From: Bdellovibrionales bacterium
GTDB lineage: Bacteria > Bdellovibrionota > Bdellovibrionia > Bdellovibrionales > Bdellovibrionaceae
DNA length: 8,103 bases
Reading direction: 5' to 3'
Assembly (NCBI GenBank): GCA_027320785.1
Contig: DAHVKR010000044.1
Coordinates: 1 to 8,103 of the forward strand
The notes beneath the pieces are model-generated. The model searched no databases. It was given only the letters and a program-made list of their open reading frames with translations, and was not told the origin of the DNA. Shown here one piece after another: positions 1 to 6,432 of this stretch. Positions within the stretch are counted from its first letter, which is position 1, and every line of letters starts with the position of its first letter. The position numbers were made by a program, and so were the translations under genes.

Positions 1-543
1 ATGGCTGGATCCGTTGCCGAAATGCTTTGCCGTCAACAAACACCCGAAATGAAAGTGAAGGCTGAAATTATCCAAGTGGGCGAACACGCCTATTCTTCGC
101 AAACAGAAGAGATATTAAAAAAAGCTCAAGCCGAAGGCGAAAGCTATGGTGGTGTAATCTCTCTTCAAATCCAAAACCCGCCGTCTTCATTGGGGCAACC
201 AGTGTTTCATAAATTAAAATCAGATTTGGCTGCAGCCTTAATGTCCGTGGGAGCTGTGACAGCCGTCGAGTTAGGGGCGGGTACGGAATCAACACTCCAA
301 AAAGGAACAGACTTTCATCAGTCAGCGGAATCATCTAACTATGGGGGTATCCGAGGTGGAATCTCCACGGGTGAAACTATCCTATTGAAAGTTCATGTTA
401 AACCCACTTCAAGTTTGTTGGATGTGGCGAAGAAAGGTCGGCATGATCCTTTTATTGGAACGCGTGCCCTGCCTGTGCTGGAAAGCATGGCATACCTTGT
501 ATTGGCTGATCACTTGTTGTGGCTCAAGACAGATCGAGTCTAA
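1..543 (+). CDS. aroC: Chorismate synthase, C-terminal half (5' end outside window)
   Basis: Converts 5-enolpyruvylshikimate-3-phosphate to chorismate, the last shikimate step, using reduced FMN. The 180 visible residues are open from base 1. The first Met is probably internal, because its context (MAGSVAEML) matches the mid-protein 'AAGAIAKK' segment of the family, so about half the protein lies upstream. Family motifs seen are GESYGG (46-51), SLGQPVF (63-69), YGGIRGGISTGE (114-125), KPTSS (134-138), RHDP (147-150, with the conserved Asp) and RALPVLESM (155-163). Compared with the E. coli enzyme as I remember it, three loops are shorter: before GESYGG, before YGGIRGG, and between KPTSS and RHDP, where only 7 residues remain before GRHDP instead of about 20. 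The usual Cys after RHDP is Phe. The reading frame is intact, so it is probably functional. Its TAA directly abuts the stop of the convergent methyltransferase gene. Confidence 0.9.
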   Translation: MAGSVAEMLCRQQTPEMKVKAEIIQVGEHAYSSQTEEILKKAQAEGESYGGVISLQIQNPPSSLGQPVFHKLKSDLAAALMSVGAVTAVELGAGTESTLQKGTDFHQSAESSNYGGIRGGISTGETILLKVHVKPTSSLLDVAKKGRHDPFIGTRALPVLESMAYLVLADHLLWLKTDRV

Positions 544-1254
544 TTACTTTTTAAAACCTTGATAGATATACGCGATACCAAAACTGACAGGTGTATACTT
601 TGTAGTTGTAAACAGACCTGTTTCATCCATCCATTCCAAGAAATTTTCTCGGCAAGGAAATTGTGCTGAAGATTTTTGTAGATACTTGTAGGCCTCTGTT
701 TGACCTGTTACCCATCCACCCAAGTAAGGGAGGATTTTTCCTGAATAGAAATTGTAAAGATCTTTAATGACAGGAGTCTTCATTTGGCCAAATTCTAAAA
801 TGAGAATCTGTCCACCGGGTTTAGTGACGCGAGCCATTTCTTGAATAGCTTTTATTGGATCTTGTACGTTTCGGATTCCAAATGAAATGCTGACTCGATC
901 AAAGCGACTATCTTCAAATGGCAAATTCATCACATCAGCTGTTTGATACTGAATCTCAAGCCCTTGGGATTTGGCTTTTTGAGGTGCCGTGGTCATCATG
1001 TCCTCACAAAAGTCAGTTCCGATAACAGATCCAGTTGCACCTACATTTTTTTTGAATTCGATAGCGAGATCACCAGTGCCCGTTGCGCAATCCAATACGC
1101 TCATACCCGTTTGAACTTCAGCTAAGTTGACAAGTTTTTTACGCCACTGGTGGTGAATTCCCATGGAAAGAATGTCATTCCCACGGTCATAGGCAGGGGC
1201 TACTTTTTTAAACATGCTTTTGATAATGTCGGGTTGTGGGCCTTGGTAGGTCAT
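544..1254 (-). CDS. ubiE: Demethylmenaquinone (UbiE/MenG) C-methyltransferase
   Basis: SAM-dependent C-methyltransferase for the last step of menaquinone synthesis (demethylmenaquinone to menaquinone). The same family also serves ubiquinone, but the adjacent men genes favour the MenG role. It has 236 residues, a normal length. The N-terminal family signature is at 22-38 (YDRGND, then LSMG, HHQW), with Gly where I recall Met in the usual Y-D-x-M-N pattern. The SAM-binding motif is VLDCATGTGD (53-62). FGIRNVQDP is at 125-133, and the second family signature, RVTKPGG then LILEFG, is at 142-156, ending in Gly rather than the usual Ser. The ATG shares an ATGA overlap with the stop of the upstream DAHP synthase gene, which supports the start and indicates translational coupling. 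An AGGAAGG lies about 14 nt upstream, rather far for a ribosome site. The stop codon TAA abuts the aroC stop with no spacer. Confidence 0.93.
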   Translation of the reverse strand: MTYQGPQPDIIKSMFKKVAPAYDRGNDILSMGIHHQWRKKLVNLAEVQTGMSVLDCATGTGDLAIEFKKNVGATGSVIGTDFCEDMMTTAPQKAKSQGLEIQYQTADVMNLPFEDSRFDRVSISFGIRNVQDPIKAIQEMARVTKPGGQILILEFGQMKTPVIKDLYNFYSGKILPYLGGWVTGQTEAYKYLQKSSAQFPCRENFLEWMDETGLFTTTKYTPVSFGIAYIYQGFKK

Positions 1255-2087
1255 ATCTTTTGTAAAGGCCTTCCTAAAGCATTTAGGATTTTATCCAATT
1301 GAAGCATCATTTTTTCAAAATCAGAAAAATTGAGAGATTGACGACCATCTGACATAGCTTTGTCGGGCTGAGGATGAACCTCCACAATGACTCCATCGGC
1401 ACCAGAGGCCGCTGAAGCATAAGTTAATTGTGGAACAAACTCCCTGAGGCCAATGGCATGAGAAGGATCCACAATAACGGGAAGTTGAGTTCGTGCTTTC
1501 ACGTAAACAACAGCATTCAGATCGAGAGTGTTACGAGTGGCTGTTTCGAAAGTTCGAATGCCACGCTCGCAAAGAACGATATTATCATTGCCACCCATGC
1601 GAATGTATTCAGTGGCTTTTATCCATTCGTCGATCAGAGCAGCAAAGCCTCTCTTGAGTAAGATAGGCTTTTTGATTTTCCCCACTTCTTTAAGGAGAGA
1701 GTAGTTATGCATATTGCGAGATCCGATTTGAAACATATCAACAAAGTCATAGACTTCTTCGATTTGTCGAGGATCCGTGATTTCACTGACAAGAGGCATA
1801 CCTGTTTCTTTTTTAACTTCTTTTATCAAATCAAAAGCATCTGAACCCAAACCCTGAAAGGCTTCAGCGGAAGTGCGGAGTTTCCATATACCCGCGCGAA
1901 CTAAATGAGCGCCCGCCTTTTTAACAGCTGTAGAAGTCTGTTGAAAATGCTCACGGCTTTCGATCGAGCAAGGGCCTGCGATGACGGTAAATTCCGGTCC
2001 ACCGATATTAATATTCCCCACCTTCACAGTGCGGGTTTGAAATTCAGGTTGCATCATATCTGTTTGCATCGAATTAGTTGCATCCAA
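1251..2087 (-). CDS. aroF: 3-deoxy-7-phosphoheptulonate (DAHP) synthase, type I-beta core
   Basis: Condenses phosphoenolpyruvate with erythrose-4-phosphate, the entry step to aromatic amino acids and chorismate. From the TTG at 2087 it has 278 residues. GPCSIES (38-44), FQGLG (77-81), KRG (145-147), LCERGIRTFE (172-181), DPSHAIG (207-213), VEVHP (235-239) and SDGRQS (246-251) identify the type I-beta/KDO8P-synthase-like barrel on the DAHP synthase side. Expected metal ligands Cys40, His210, Glu236 and Asp247 are all present. Only about 25 residues precede the barrel, so neither a ferredoxin-like/ACT domain nor a chorismate mutase domain is fused, and no allosteric domain is visible. The usual KPRTS motif reads KLRTS (69-73). 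The start is uncertain: the TTG lacks a well-spaced ribosome site, and in-frame ATGs at 2069, 2057 and 2054 are alternatives that remove only dispensable-looking residues. It overlaps ubiE by ATGA and is divergent from menF. The symbol aroF is used loosely. Confidence 0.9.
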   Translation of the reverse strand: MDATNSMQTDMMQPEFQTRTVKVGNINIGGPEFTVIAGPCSIESREHFQQTSTAVKKAGAHLVRAGIWKLRTSAEAFQGLGSDAFDLIKEVKKETGMPLVSEITDPRQIEEVYDFVDMFQIGSRNMHNYSLLKEVGKIKKPILLKRGFAALIDEWIKATEYIRMGGNDNIVLCERGIRTFETATRNTLDLNAVVYVKARTQLPVIVDPSHAIGLREFVPQLTYASAASGADGVIVEVHPQPDKAMSDGRQSLNFSDFEKMMLQLDKILNALGRPLQKI

Positions 2088-2140
2088 TCTCTTGTCATAC
2101 TACTTCAATAAATCTCATCTTAACCAAAAAGGCTGACTGA
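2088..2140. promoter_or_regulatory. Divergent aroF-ubiE / menFDH intergenic control region
   Basis: These 53 bases are the only space between two divergent operons, so promoters for both must lie here or extend into the coding ends. No consensus sigma-70 pair is clear. On the + strand TTGTCA (2092-2097) is a fair -35 box without a good -10 box at 17 nt. On the minus strand TAGTAT (2102-2097) resembles a -10 box, with TTGGTT about 19 nt upstream. AAAAAGG (2126-2132), 8 nt before the menF GTG, is a plausible ribosome-binding site. Position is secure from the gene layout; the boxes are guesses. Confidence 0.4.
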
Positions 2141-3190
2141 GTGGACACGCAGACTATCATAAGGACCTTCAATCACTCAATTTTTTTAAAAGAGGGTGCA
2201 TTTGTTCGCTGGAAGGGTGTTTGGTATGTCTTCCAAGGACCTTTTGAGGCTGTCGAAAATGAGAATAGACAAGTATTTTCAATAGCTTGTCAGGATTTTT
2301 ATGGACATCGAAGGCAGGTCTGGCGGTCCCCTAGTCCACTTATACTGTCTTCGGAGGCCTGGAAAGAGGCTTTGAAATCTGAGTCCCCCTCTTGTTCATT
2401 TACTTGGAGCGGGCCATCTCGAGAACTTTATTCAAAATCCTTTGAGAAGGTTCAGAAAGAAATTCAAGAAGGAAACTGGCAAAAGGCGGTTCCCATCGCT
2501 TTTACAAGAGCTTCTGGATCTTTTTCGCCTCAACAAATAAGGGGCTTACTCTATCATTTAGCAGAGGCCGATGAGTCTTTGATTCCTTACGGTTACTGGA
2601 AGGATGGAGTGGGCGTGATGGGACTCACACCTGAGATTTTATTTTATCGAAGAGATCTTGAGTTACATTCGATGGCACTAGCAGGAACAGAAAAGAAAAA
2701 GGGTGAGTGTCATCTTCTGCAAGATCCAAAGAATTTAAAAGAGCATAACCTTGTGGCTCAGGAAGTGAAGAATAAGTTAAAAAACTGGGGTGAGCCTCAG
2801 ATGGAGGGTCCTCAAGTTTTAGAGTTACCAACGCTTTATCACTTACTGACTCAATTCCGTGTTCAACTTGAATCTCCGTGGAACGACATTGAATCACTTC
2901 AGTATTTTCACCCCACTTCAGCTCTCGGGGTTTCTCCTCATACACGATGGAAGGAGATGGAAAGTTTACCCGAGCAAAAAGATCGTGGATTTTTTGGCTC
3001 ACCTCTTTTGTTTAAGCTGAGTGACGAGGAAAGCTTAGCTCTTGTTGCACTTAGACAAATTCAGTGGAATCAGAATGAGATCATGATTGGCGCAGGTGGA
3101 GGCGTTGTCCAGGAAAGCCAAGAAGAGTTGGAATGGGAAGAAATCTTAGCTAAGATGGATTCTGTTAAAAAACTCATGGGGATTTTATGA
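2141..3190 (+). CDS. menF: Isochorismate synthase (menaquinone-specific)
   Basis: Isomerises chorismate to isochorismate, the first committed step of classical menaquinone synthesis. It has 349 residues from a GTG start with AAAAAGG 8 nt upstream, shorter than E. coli MenF (about 430) mainly at the N-terminus. The chorismate-binding fold is shown in order by Lys115 in KAVPIAFTR (general base position), GLTPEIL (161-167, acid Glu165), AGT (181-183), EHNLV (201-205), HLLTQF (234-239), HPTSALG (257-263), RGFFG (282-286), GAGGGVV (317-323) and EWEEILAK (331-338). The 50-residue Lys-Glu spacing equals that of the E. coli catalytic pair (K190/E240). Salicylate- or anthranilate-forming relatives share the fold, but the directly following menD and menH settle the assignment. 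The stop TGA overlaps the menD ATG (ATGA), so the two are translationally coupled. It is the first gene of a three-gene operon. Confidence 0.92.
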   Translation: MDTQTIIRTFNHSIFLKEGAFVRWKGVWYVFQGPFEAVENENRQVFSIACQDFYGHRRQVWRSPSPLILSSEAWKEALKSESPSCSFTWSGPSRELYSKSFEKVQKEIQEGNWQKAVPIAFTRASGSFSPQQIRGLLYHLAEADESLIPYGYWKDGVGVMGLTPEILFYRRDLELHSMALAGTEKKKGECHLLQDPKNLKEHNLVAQEVKNKLKNWGEPQMEGPQVLELPTLYHLLTQFRVQLESPWNDIESLQYFHPTSALGVSPHTRWKEMESLPEQKDRGFFGSPLLFKLSDEESLALVALRQIQWNQNEIMIGAGGGVVQESQEELEWEEILAKMDSVKKLMGIL

Positions 3191-4752
3191 CGAATATTTC
3201 AGTAGCGGCTAAAGTCATCACAGAATTACTATCAGCAGGTGTACAAGAATTTTGTATCTGTGCAGGTGCTCGAAACTCTCCCTTTGTTCAAATTTTTGAT
3301 CAAAATCCTCACTTGAAAGCTTATCATTTTTTTGACGAGAGATCGGCGGGCTTCTTTGCCTTAGGTCGTATTGGAAATACTCGAAAGCCTGTGGCGATCA
3401 TTACAACTTCAGGTACAGCAGCTGCAGAAATGCTTCCGGCAGCTGTTGAAGGAACTTATTCTTCTTTGCCTCTGATCATGGTGACAGCGGATCGGCCCAA
3501 GCGTTATCGAGGTTCGGGGGCTCCTCAGTCCATCGAGCAGATTGGTTTGTTTTCTTACTACATTGAAGTTTGTTTTGATATCGACAGCGAAAATACTCAT
3601 CTCTCATTAAAAGGTCTGAGTTGGCGCAAACCTGTTCATGTGAATGTGTGTTTTAATGAACCTTTGATTGATGCTGAGGTTCCTCATATTGAAATTCCTG
3701 AGGCAGGACCTCGCTCTAAGTTTCCTGAGTCATTTCCGATGGACATGAAGGGTGAAATTGAGAGGTTTATTAAAAATCACAAGCCGCTTGTTATTTTAAG
3801 CACACTGCCTGAACGTGTTCGTCCTGCTGTCTTACAGTTTTTGACTCGCCTGAAGGCTCCGATTTACGCAGAAGGGATCTCGAACATGAGAGGCTGCGAT
3901 GATCTGATGGAGTTTACAATTCAATCTGGTGAGAAACTACTTCCCAAACTTTTTGATTTACGAGGCTGTGACTCAATTATTCGAATTGGGGGCGTACCAA
4001 CGGTTCGCTTTTGGAGAGATTTAGAGGATTCCAGAAAAGATCTTCCTGTTTTGTCTTTAGGGTATAATCACTTCACAGGGTTGAGCCGTCCTCTTTTGCA
4101 TTATCTCGACCTGGAGGACTTGGGCCGAATTGAAATCCCTTATACAAGAAAATTGGATGAAGAATTTTGGAGTCTCGATCAAAAATGGAATGAGAAAAAA
4201 ATTGCACTCTTCCATAAATATCCGAGTAGCGAGCCAGGGTTGATGTATCATCTATCCCGTCATCTAAAAGGCAAGAGCGTTTCTTTAGGGAATAGCCTAC
4301 CTGTTCGCGAATGGGATATGGCTGCGGATTATCAATTTCCTCCTGAAAGAGTTGTCGCGAATCGAGGCGCGAATGGTATTGATGGCCAGATTTCTACTTT
4401 CGTCGGATGGGCAAAAGCGGAGTCTGATAATTGGTGTATTATCGGAGACTTGACAGCTCTCTATGATATGAATGCACTGTGGGGAGCAAGCCAAGTGCCA
4501 GAGGCTTCAATGAAAATTGTCATCATGAATAATAAAGGCGGCATGATTTTCAAAAAGATGTTTGGAAAAGATATTTATTTGAATCGCCATGGAATTGAGT
4601 TCGAAAGTTTTGCTAATCTTTGGAAGTGGGATTACTCCTTATGGAAAGAAATTCCCTCTACATTTGACTTGGGTAGCCGACACATTATCGAACTTCAGCC
4701 CAGCGAAACTCAAACCCATGATTTTTGGGAAGAATGGGATCAGATCCAATAA
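3187..4752 (+). CDS. menD: SEPHCHC synthase (2-succinyl-5-enolpyruvyl-6-hydroxy-3-cyclohexene-1-carboxylate synthase)
   Basis: Thiamine-diphosphate enzyme that adds the succinyl semialdehyde unit derived from 2-oxoglutarate to isochorismate. It has 521 residues, slightly short for the family (about 550-580) but with all three domains. The N-terminal PYR domain shows CAGARNSP (25-32, the counterpart of the usual PGSRSTP segment), DERSAGFFALG (50-60, with Glu51 as the cofactor-activating Glu), TTSGTAAAE (73-81) and TADRP (100-104). The C-terminal PP domain shows NRGANGIDGQIST (392-404), GDLTALYDMN (420-429) and NNKGGMIF (448-455), together the Mg-diphosphate site. The start is fixed by the ATGA overlap with menF and a GGGGA four nt upstream. 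The 3' end overlaps menH by 19-28 bases depending on the menH start. No break or unusual composition is seen. Confidence 0.95.
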   Translation: MTNISVAAKVITELLSAGVQEFCICAGARNSPFVQIFDQNPHLKAYHFFDERSAGFFALGRIGNTRKPVAIITTSGTAAAEMLPAAVEGTYSSLPLIMVTADRPKRYRGSGAPQSIEQIGLFSYYIEVCFDIDSENTHLSLKGLSWRKPVHVNVCFNEPLIDAEVPHIEIPEAGPRSKFPESFPMDMKGEIERFIKNHKPLVILSTLPERVRPAVLQFLTRLKAPIYAEGISNMRGCDDLMEFTIQSGEKLLPKLFDLRGCDSIIRIGGVPTVRFWRDLEDSRKDLPVLSLGYNHFTGLSRPLLHYLDLEDLGRIEIPYTRKLDEEFWSLDQKWNEKKIALFHKYPSSEPGLMYHLSRHLKGKSVSLGNSLPVREWDMAADYQFPPERVVANRGANGIDGQISTFVGWAKAESDNWCIIGDLTALYDMNALWGASQVPEASMKIVIMNNKGGMIFKKMFGKDIYLNRHGIEFESFANLWKWDYSLWKEIPSTFDLGSRHIIELQPSETQTHDFWEEWDQIQ

Positions 4753-5459
4753 AGACGCCGGTTCTTTTTTTTCATGGTTTTTGGGGACAATCCTCTGATT
4801 GGGATTTTTTAAAAGCCCATCATTTCCAAAATAATTTTCAAGCTGTTCCTTATATGCAAATTCCAGAGTTGAGCTCAACTGTTCACATAATGAATTGGGG
4901 CGCTCACTTTTTAAAATGGAAGTCTCAGAAGTGGGGTGAGGCTCCGATACGCGCAGTAGGCTACTCACAAGGAGGCCGACTTCTCTTGCAGGCCTTTCAG
5001 CAAAATCCAAGTTGTTTTCAACAACTTATTTTGATTTCTTCTCACCCAGGTTTCCAGAACCCTGAAGAAAGAGAAGCAAGAATAAAGTCTGATAAAATAT
5101 GGGCTCAAAAGTTTCGAACCTTAAGTTGGGCTGAACTGGATCGGCAGTGGAACAGTCAGGCTGTTTTTCAAATGAAGGTATCACCTTTGCGAAAAAACTC
5201 GGAGCAAGATCGTGAATCATTAGCTCTCTGTTTTGAGAATTGGTCTTTGGGCTATCAGCAGGACTTTCGAGAAATCATCAATCAATATCCAGATAAAATA
5301 AGCATTATTCTCGGAGATGAAGATGCGAAATATGTTGGCGTGTATCGAGATTTTTTAAAAGACACATCAAGGCTTAGAATGGAAAAAGGGGCCGCTCATC
5401 GCGTCCCCTTTGATCAACCAAAATCCCTGGTTGAAACTTTGAATTTAATTTTAAATTAA
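4734..5459 (+). CDS. menH: SHCHC synthase, alpha/beta-hydrolase fold
   Basis: Eliminates pyruvate from SEPHCHC, the MenD product, to give 2-succinyl-6-hydroxy-2,4-cyclohexadiene-1-carboxylate. I prefer the ATG at 4734 (241 residues, GGGA just upstream); an in-frame TTG at 4725 would add three residues. Features of MenH rather than a generic hydrolase are HGFWGQSSDW (14-23), the nucleophile elbow GYSQGGR (76-82, Ser78; MenH usually has GYSMGGR), SSHPGF (102-107) followed by R113, R116 and D120, GDEDAKY (194-200, Asp197) and AAHRVPFDQP (220-229, His222). Ser78-Asp197-His222 forms the triad. It lies inside the end of menD in the menF-menD-menH order known from enterobacteria; the menBCE genes that follow there are absent here. 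Its TAA overlaps the stop codon of the convergent protease gene, leaving no room for an intergenic terminator. Confidence 0.9.
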   Translation: MGSDPIKTPVLFFHGFWGQSSDWDFLKAHHFQNNFQAVPYMQIPELSSTVHIMNWGAHFLKWKSQKWGEAPIRAVGYSQGGRLLLQAFQQNPSCFQQLILISSHPGFQNPEEREARIKSDKIWAQKFRTLSWAELDRQWNSQAVFQMKVSPLRKNSEQDRESLALCFENWSLGYQQDFREIINQYPDKISIILGDEDAKYVGVYRDFLKDTSRLRMEKGAAHRVPFDQPKSLVETLNLILN

Positions 5460-6274
5460 AGTGACTGAACTGTGGTGCTAATCCAAGTCGAGTAAGCTGG
5501 GATCAGAGTGTAGATTCCACCTTTTGTGCAAGTCTCATCGCCACGGCTCGTGATACCTACTTGAGTTAACTCACCATAAGCGTTCTGTACGAAAGAAGGT
5601 CCACCAGAGTCACCAGAACAAGGACCGTGTCCATTTGTTTGATCAATATAGAACTCAGAGTGGCCCACGAGAGGCTCTTCAACAACAACGTTTGTTTCAC
5701 GAAGTAATCCTGAACCTTCATGTGTTGTACCGGAAGTAATTCCGTAACCTGCCGCGACTAAAGATTGTCCTTTATTCAAAGAGTAGCTGTAGAGCTTTGT
5801 AACTTTCATATTAGAAGGTGCTGCTTTAGATAGCTTCAAGATAGCGATATCCCCAGCGTCGATTCCTTTAACCGCACCGTTTTTAGCTCCTACCCACTTA
5901 GGATTAATTTTCTTATCCACAACTGGGACAACATCAGGATTGTTTTGCAGACCACGTTCTTTAAGGTCGCTTAGGGCATCAACTGCGAATACAGCGTATA
6001 GCTTAGTTGCGCCGTCAACACAGTGAGCAGCTGTTAGGACATGCTGTGGAGAAATGAGAGTTGCTGTACAAATAAATTGGCCTTCTGGTGAAACACCAAT
6101 CAGCATAAATACTTGCTTAGACAGAAGAGAACCGGGGGAAACAGTTTTTCCACCGACTATTCCATCTGCTGGACTTTGTGTGTTTGAAACGGACTGAGCT
6201 TTGTTGGAAGGAGCACAAGCTGAGAGTGCTGCTACCAGGAGTGCCATTGTGGAACCTACTAAGAACTTTTTCAT
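5456..6274 (-). CDS. Chymotrypsin-fold (S1) serine protease, predicted lipoprotein
   Basis: A secreted endopeptidase of 272 residues. MKK followed by a hydrophobic stretch and LSAC (17-20) is a type II signal peptide with lipobox; Cys20 would be lipidated, and Ala21 rather than Asp fits outer-membrane sorting if the E. coli rule applies. A linker of about 18 residues leads to IVGG (39-42), the usual mature N-terminus. The triad is His84 (TAAHC), Asp142 (GDIAIL) and Ser223 (GPCSGDSGGP). Cys69/Cys85 and Cys219/Cys249 match two standard disulfides. The residue before IVGG is Gly, not Arg/Lys, so activation is not by ordinary tryptic cleavage. The S1-pocket position six before the catalytic Ser is Gly217 rather than Asp, which argues against trypsin specificity. 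Natural substrate is unknown. The start is supported by AGGGGG four nt upstream. It is a stand-alone gene with its own upstream region, convergent with menH. Confidence 0.92.
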   Translation of the reverse strand: MKKFLVGSTMALLVAALSACAPSNKAQSVSNTQSPADGIVGGKTVSPGSLLSKQVFMLIGVSPEGQFICTATLISPQHVLTAAHCVDGATKLYAVFAVDALSDLKERGLQNNPDVVPVVDKKINPKWVGAKNGAVKGIDAGDIAILKLSKAAPSNMKVTKLYSYSLNKGQSLVAAGYGITSGTTHEGSGLLRETNVVVEEPLVGHSEFYIDQTNGHGPCSGDSGGPSFVQNAYGELTQVGITSRGDETCTKGGIYTLIPAYSTWISTTVQSL

Positions 6275-6278
6275 TTAT

Positions 6279-6284
6279 CCCCCT
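6279..6284 (-). promoter_or_regulatory. Strong ribosome-binding site of the serine protease gene
   Basis: On the minus strand AGGGGG sits four nt before the ATG at 6274. It is the strongest Shine-Dalgarno match in the window and fixes this start, directly followed by a complete signal peptide. A weak -35-like TTGAAA (6343-6338) with a poor -10 candidate TAAAGC (6321-6316) lies upstream; I do not regard that promoter as established. Confidence 0.6.
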
Positions 6285-6307
6285 ATAACCCTATCTATAT
6301 TTAATCT

Positions 6308-6406
6308 AACGTTCTGCTTTATTTGAGTTTGGCAGTTTTTCAAGACTGTCGAAACTTTGTACATAAAACATGGACTGGTTCCAAAGTACAACCAGTTCAT
6401 TTTTTT
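6308..6406 (+). ncRNA. Candidate + strand RNA end (small RNA or antisense 3' UTR) upstream of the protease gene
   Basis: Two hairpins in this intergenic stretch both fold better as + strand RNA. The first pairs 6328-6338 with 6343-6353 (11 bp, loop TTCA) and includes three G-U pairs that would become A-C mismatches in minus-strand RNA. The second (6370-6400) is terminator-like and is followed by seven Ts on the + strand. A -10-like TATATT (6296-6301, five of six consensus bases) has only a poor -35 match upstream. Either a roughly 100-nt small RNA starts near 6308, or this is the distal end of a menFDH transcript running antisense through the protease gene. Boundaries are guesses; no known RNA family is recognised. 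Confidence 0.27.
6370..6406 (+). terminator. Rho-independent terminator-like hairpin
   Basis: Bases 6370-6380 pair with 6390-6400 (11 bp with one G-U, 9-nt loop), and Ts run from 6400 to 6406. The T-run and the G-U pair favour + strand function. On the minus strand one pair becomes an A-C mismatch and the following sequence is the weaker GTTTTATGT. It could still act as the end of the proline iminopeptidase transcript, whose stop codon is about 45 nt away on the minus side, so a bidirectional role is possible. Confidence 0.55.
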
Positions 6407-6432
6407 GGGACCAATAAAAAGTGTTTATGGCT

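Noticed and set aside
1..30. Start codon of aroC at base 1
   Set aside because: The ATG is at the window edge and the following residues match the middle of chorismate synthase, so the gene begins upstream.
500..560. Terminator hairpin at the aroC/ubiE junction (AGAC/GTCT around 528-542)
   Set aside because: Only four base pairs; too weak to call although a run of five Ts follows.
2625..3002. 125-codon minus-strand reading frame inside menF
   Set aside because: It lies wholly antisense to a well-supported menF with all its motifs, and its product resembles no family I know.
4639..5010. 123-codon minus-strand reading frame across the menD-menH junction
   Set aside because: Antisense to two genes with strong motifs; no ribosome site or recognisable domain.
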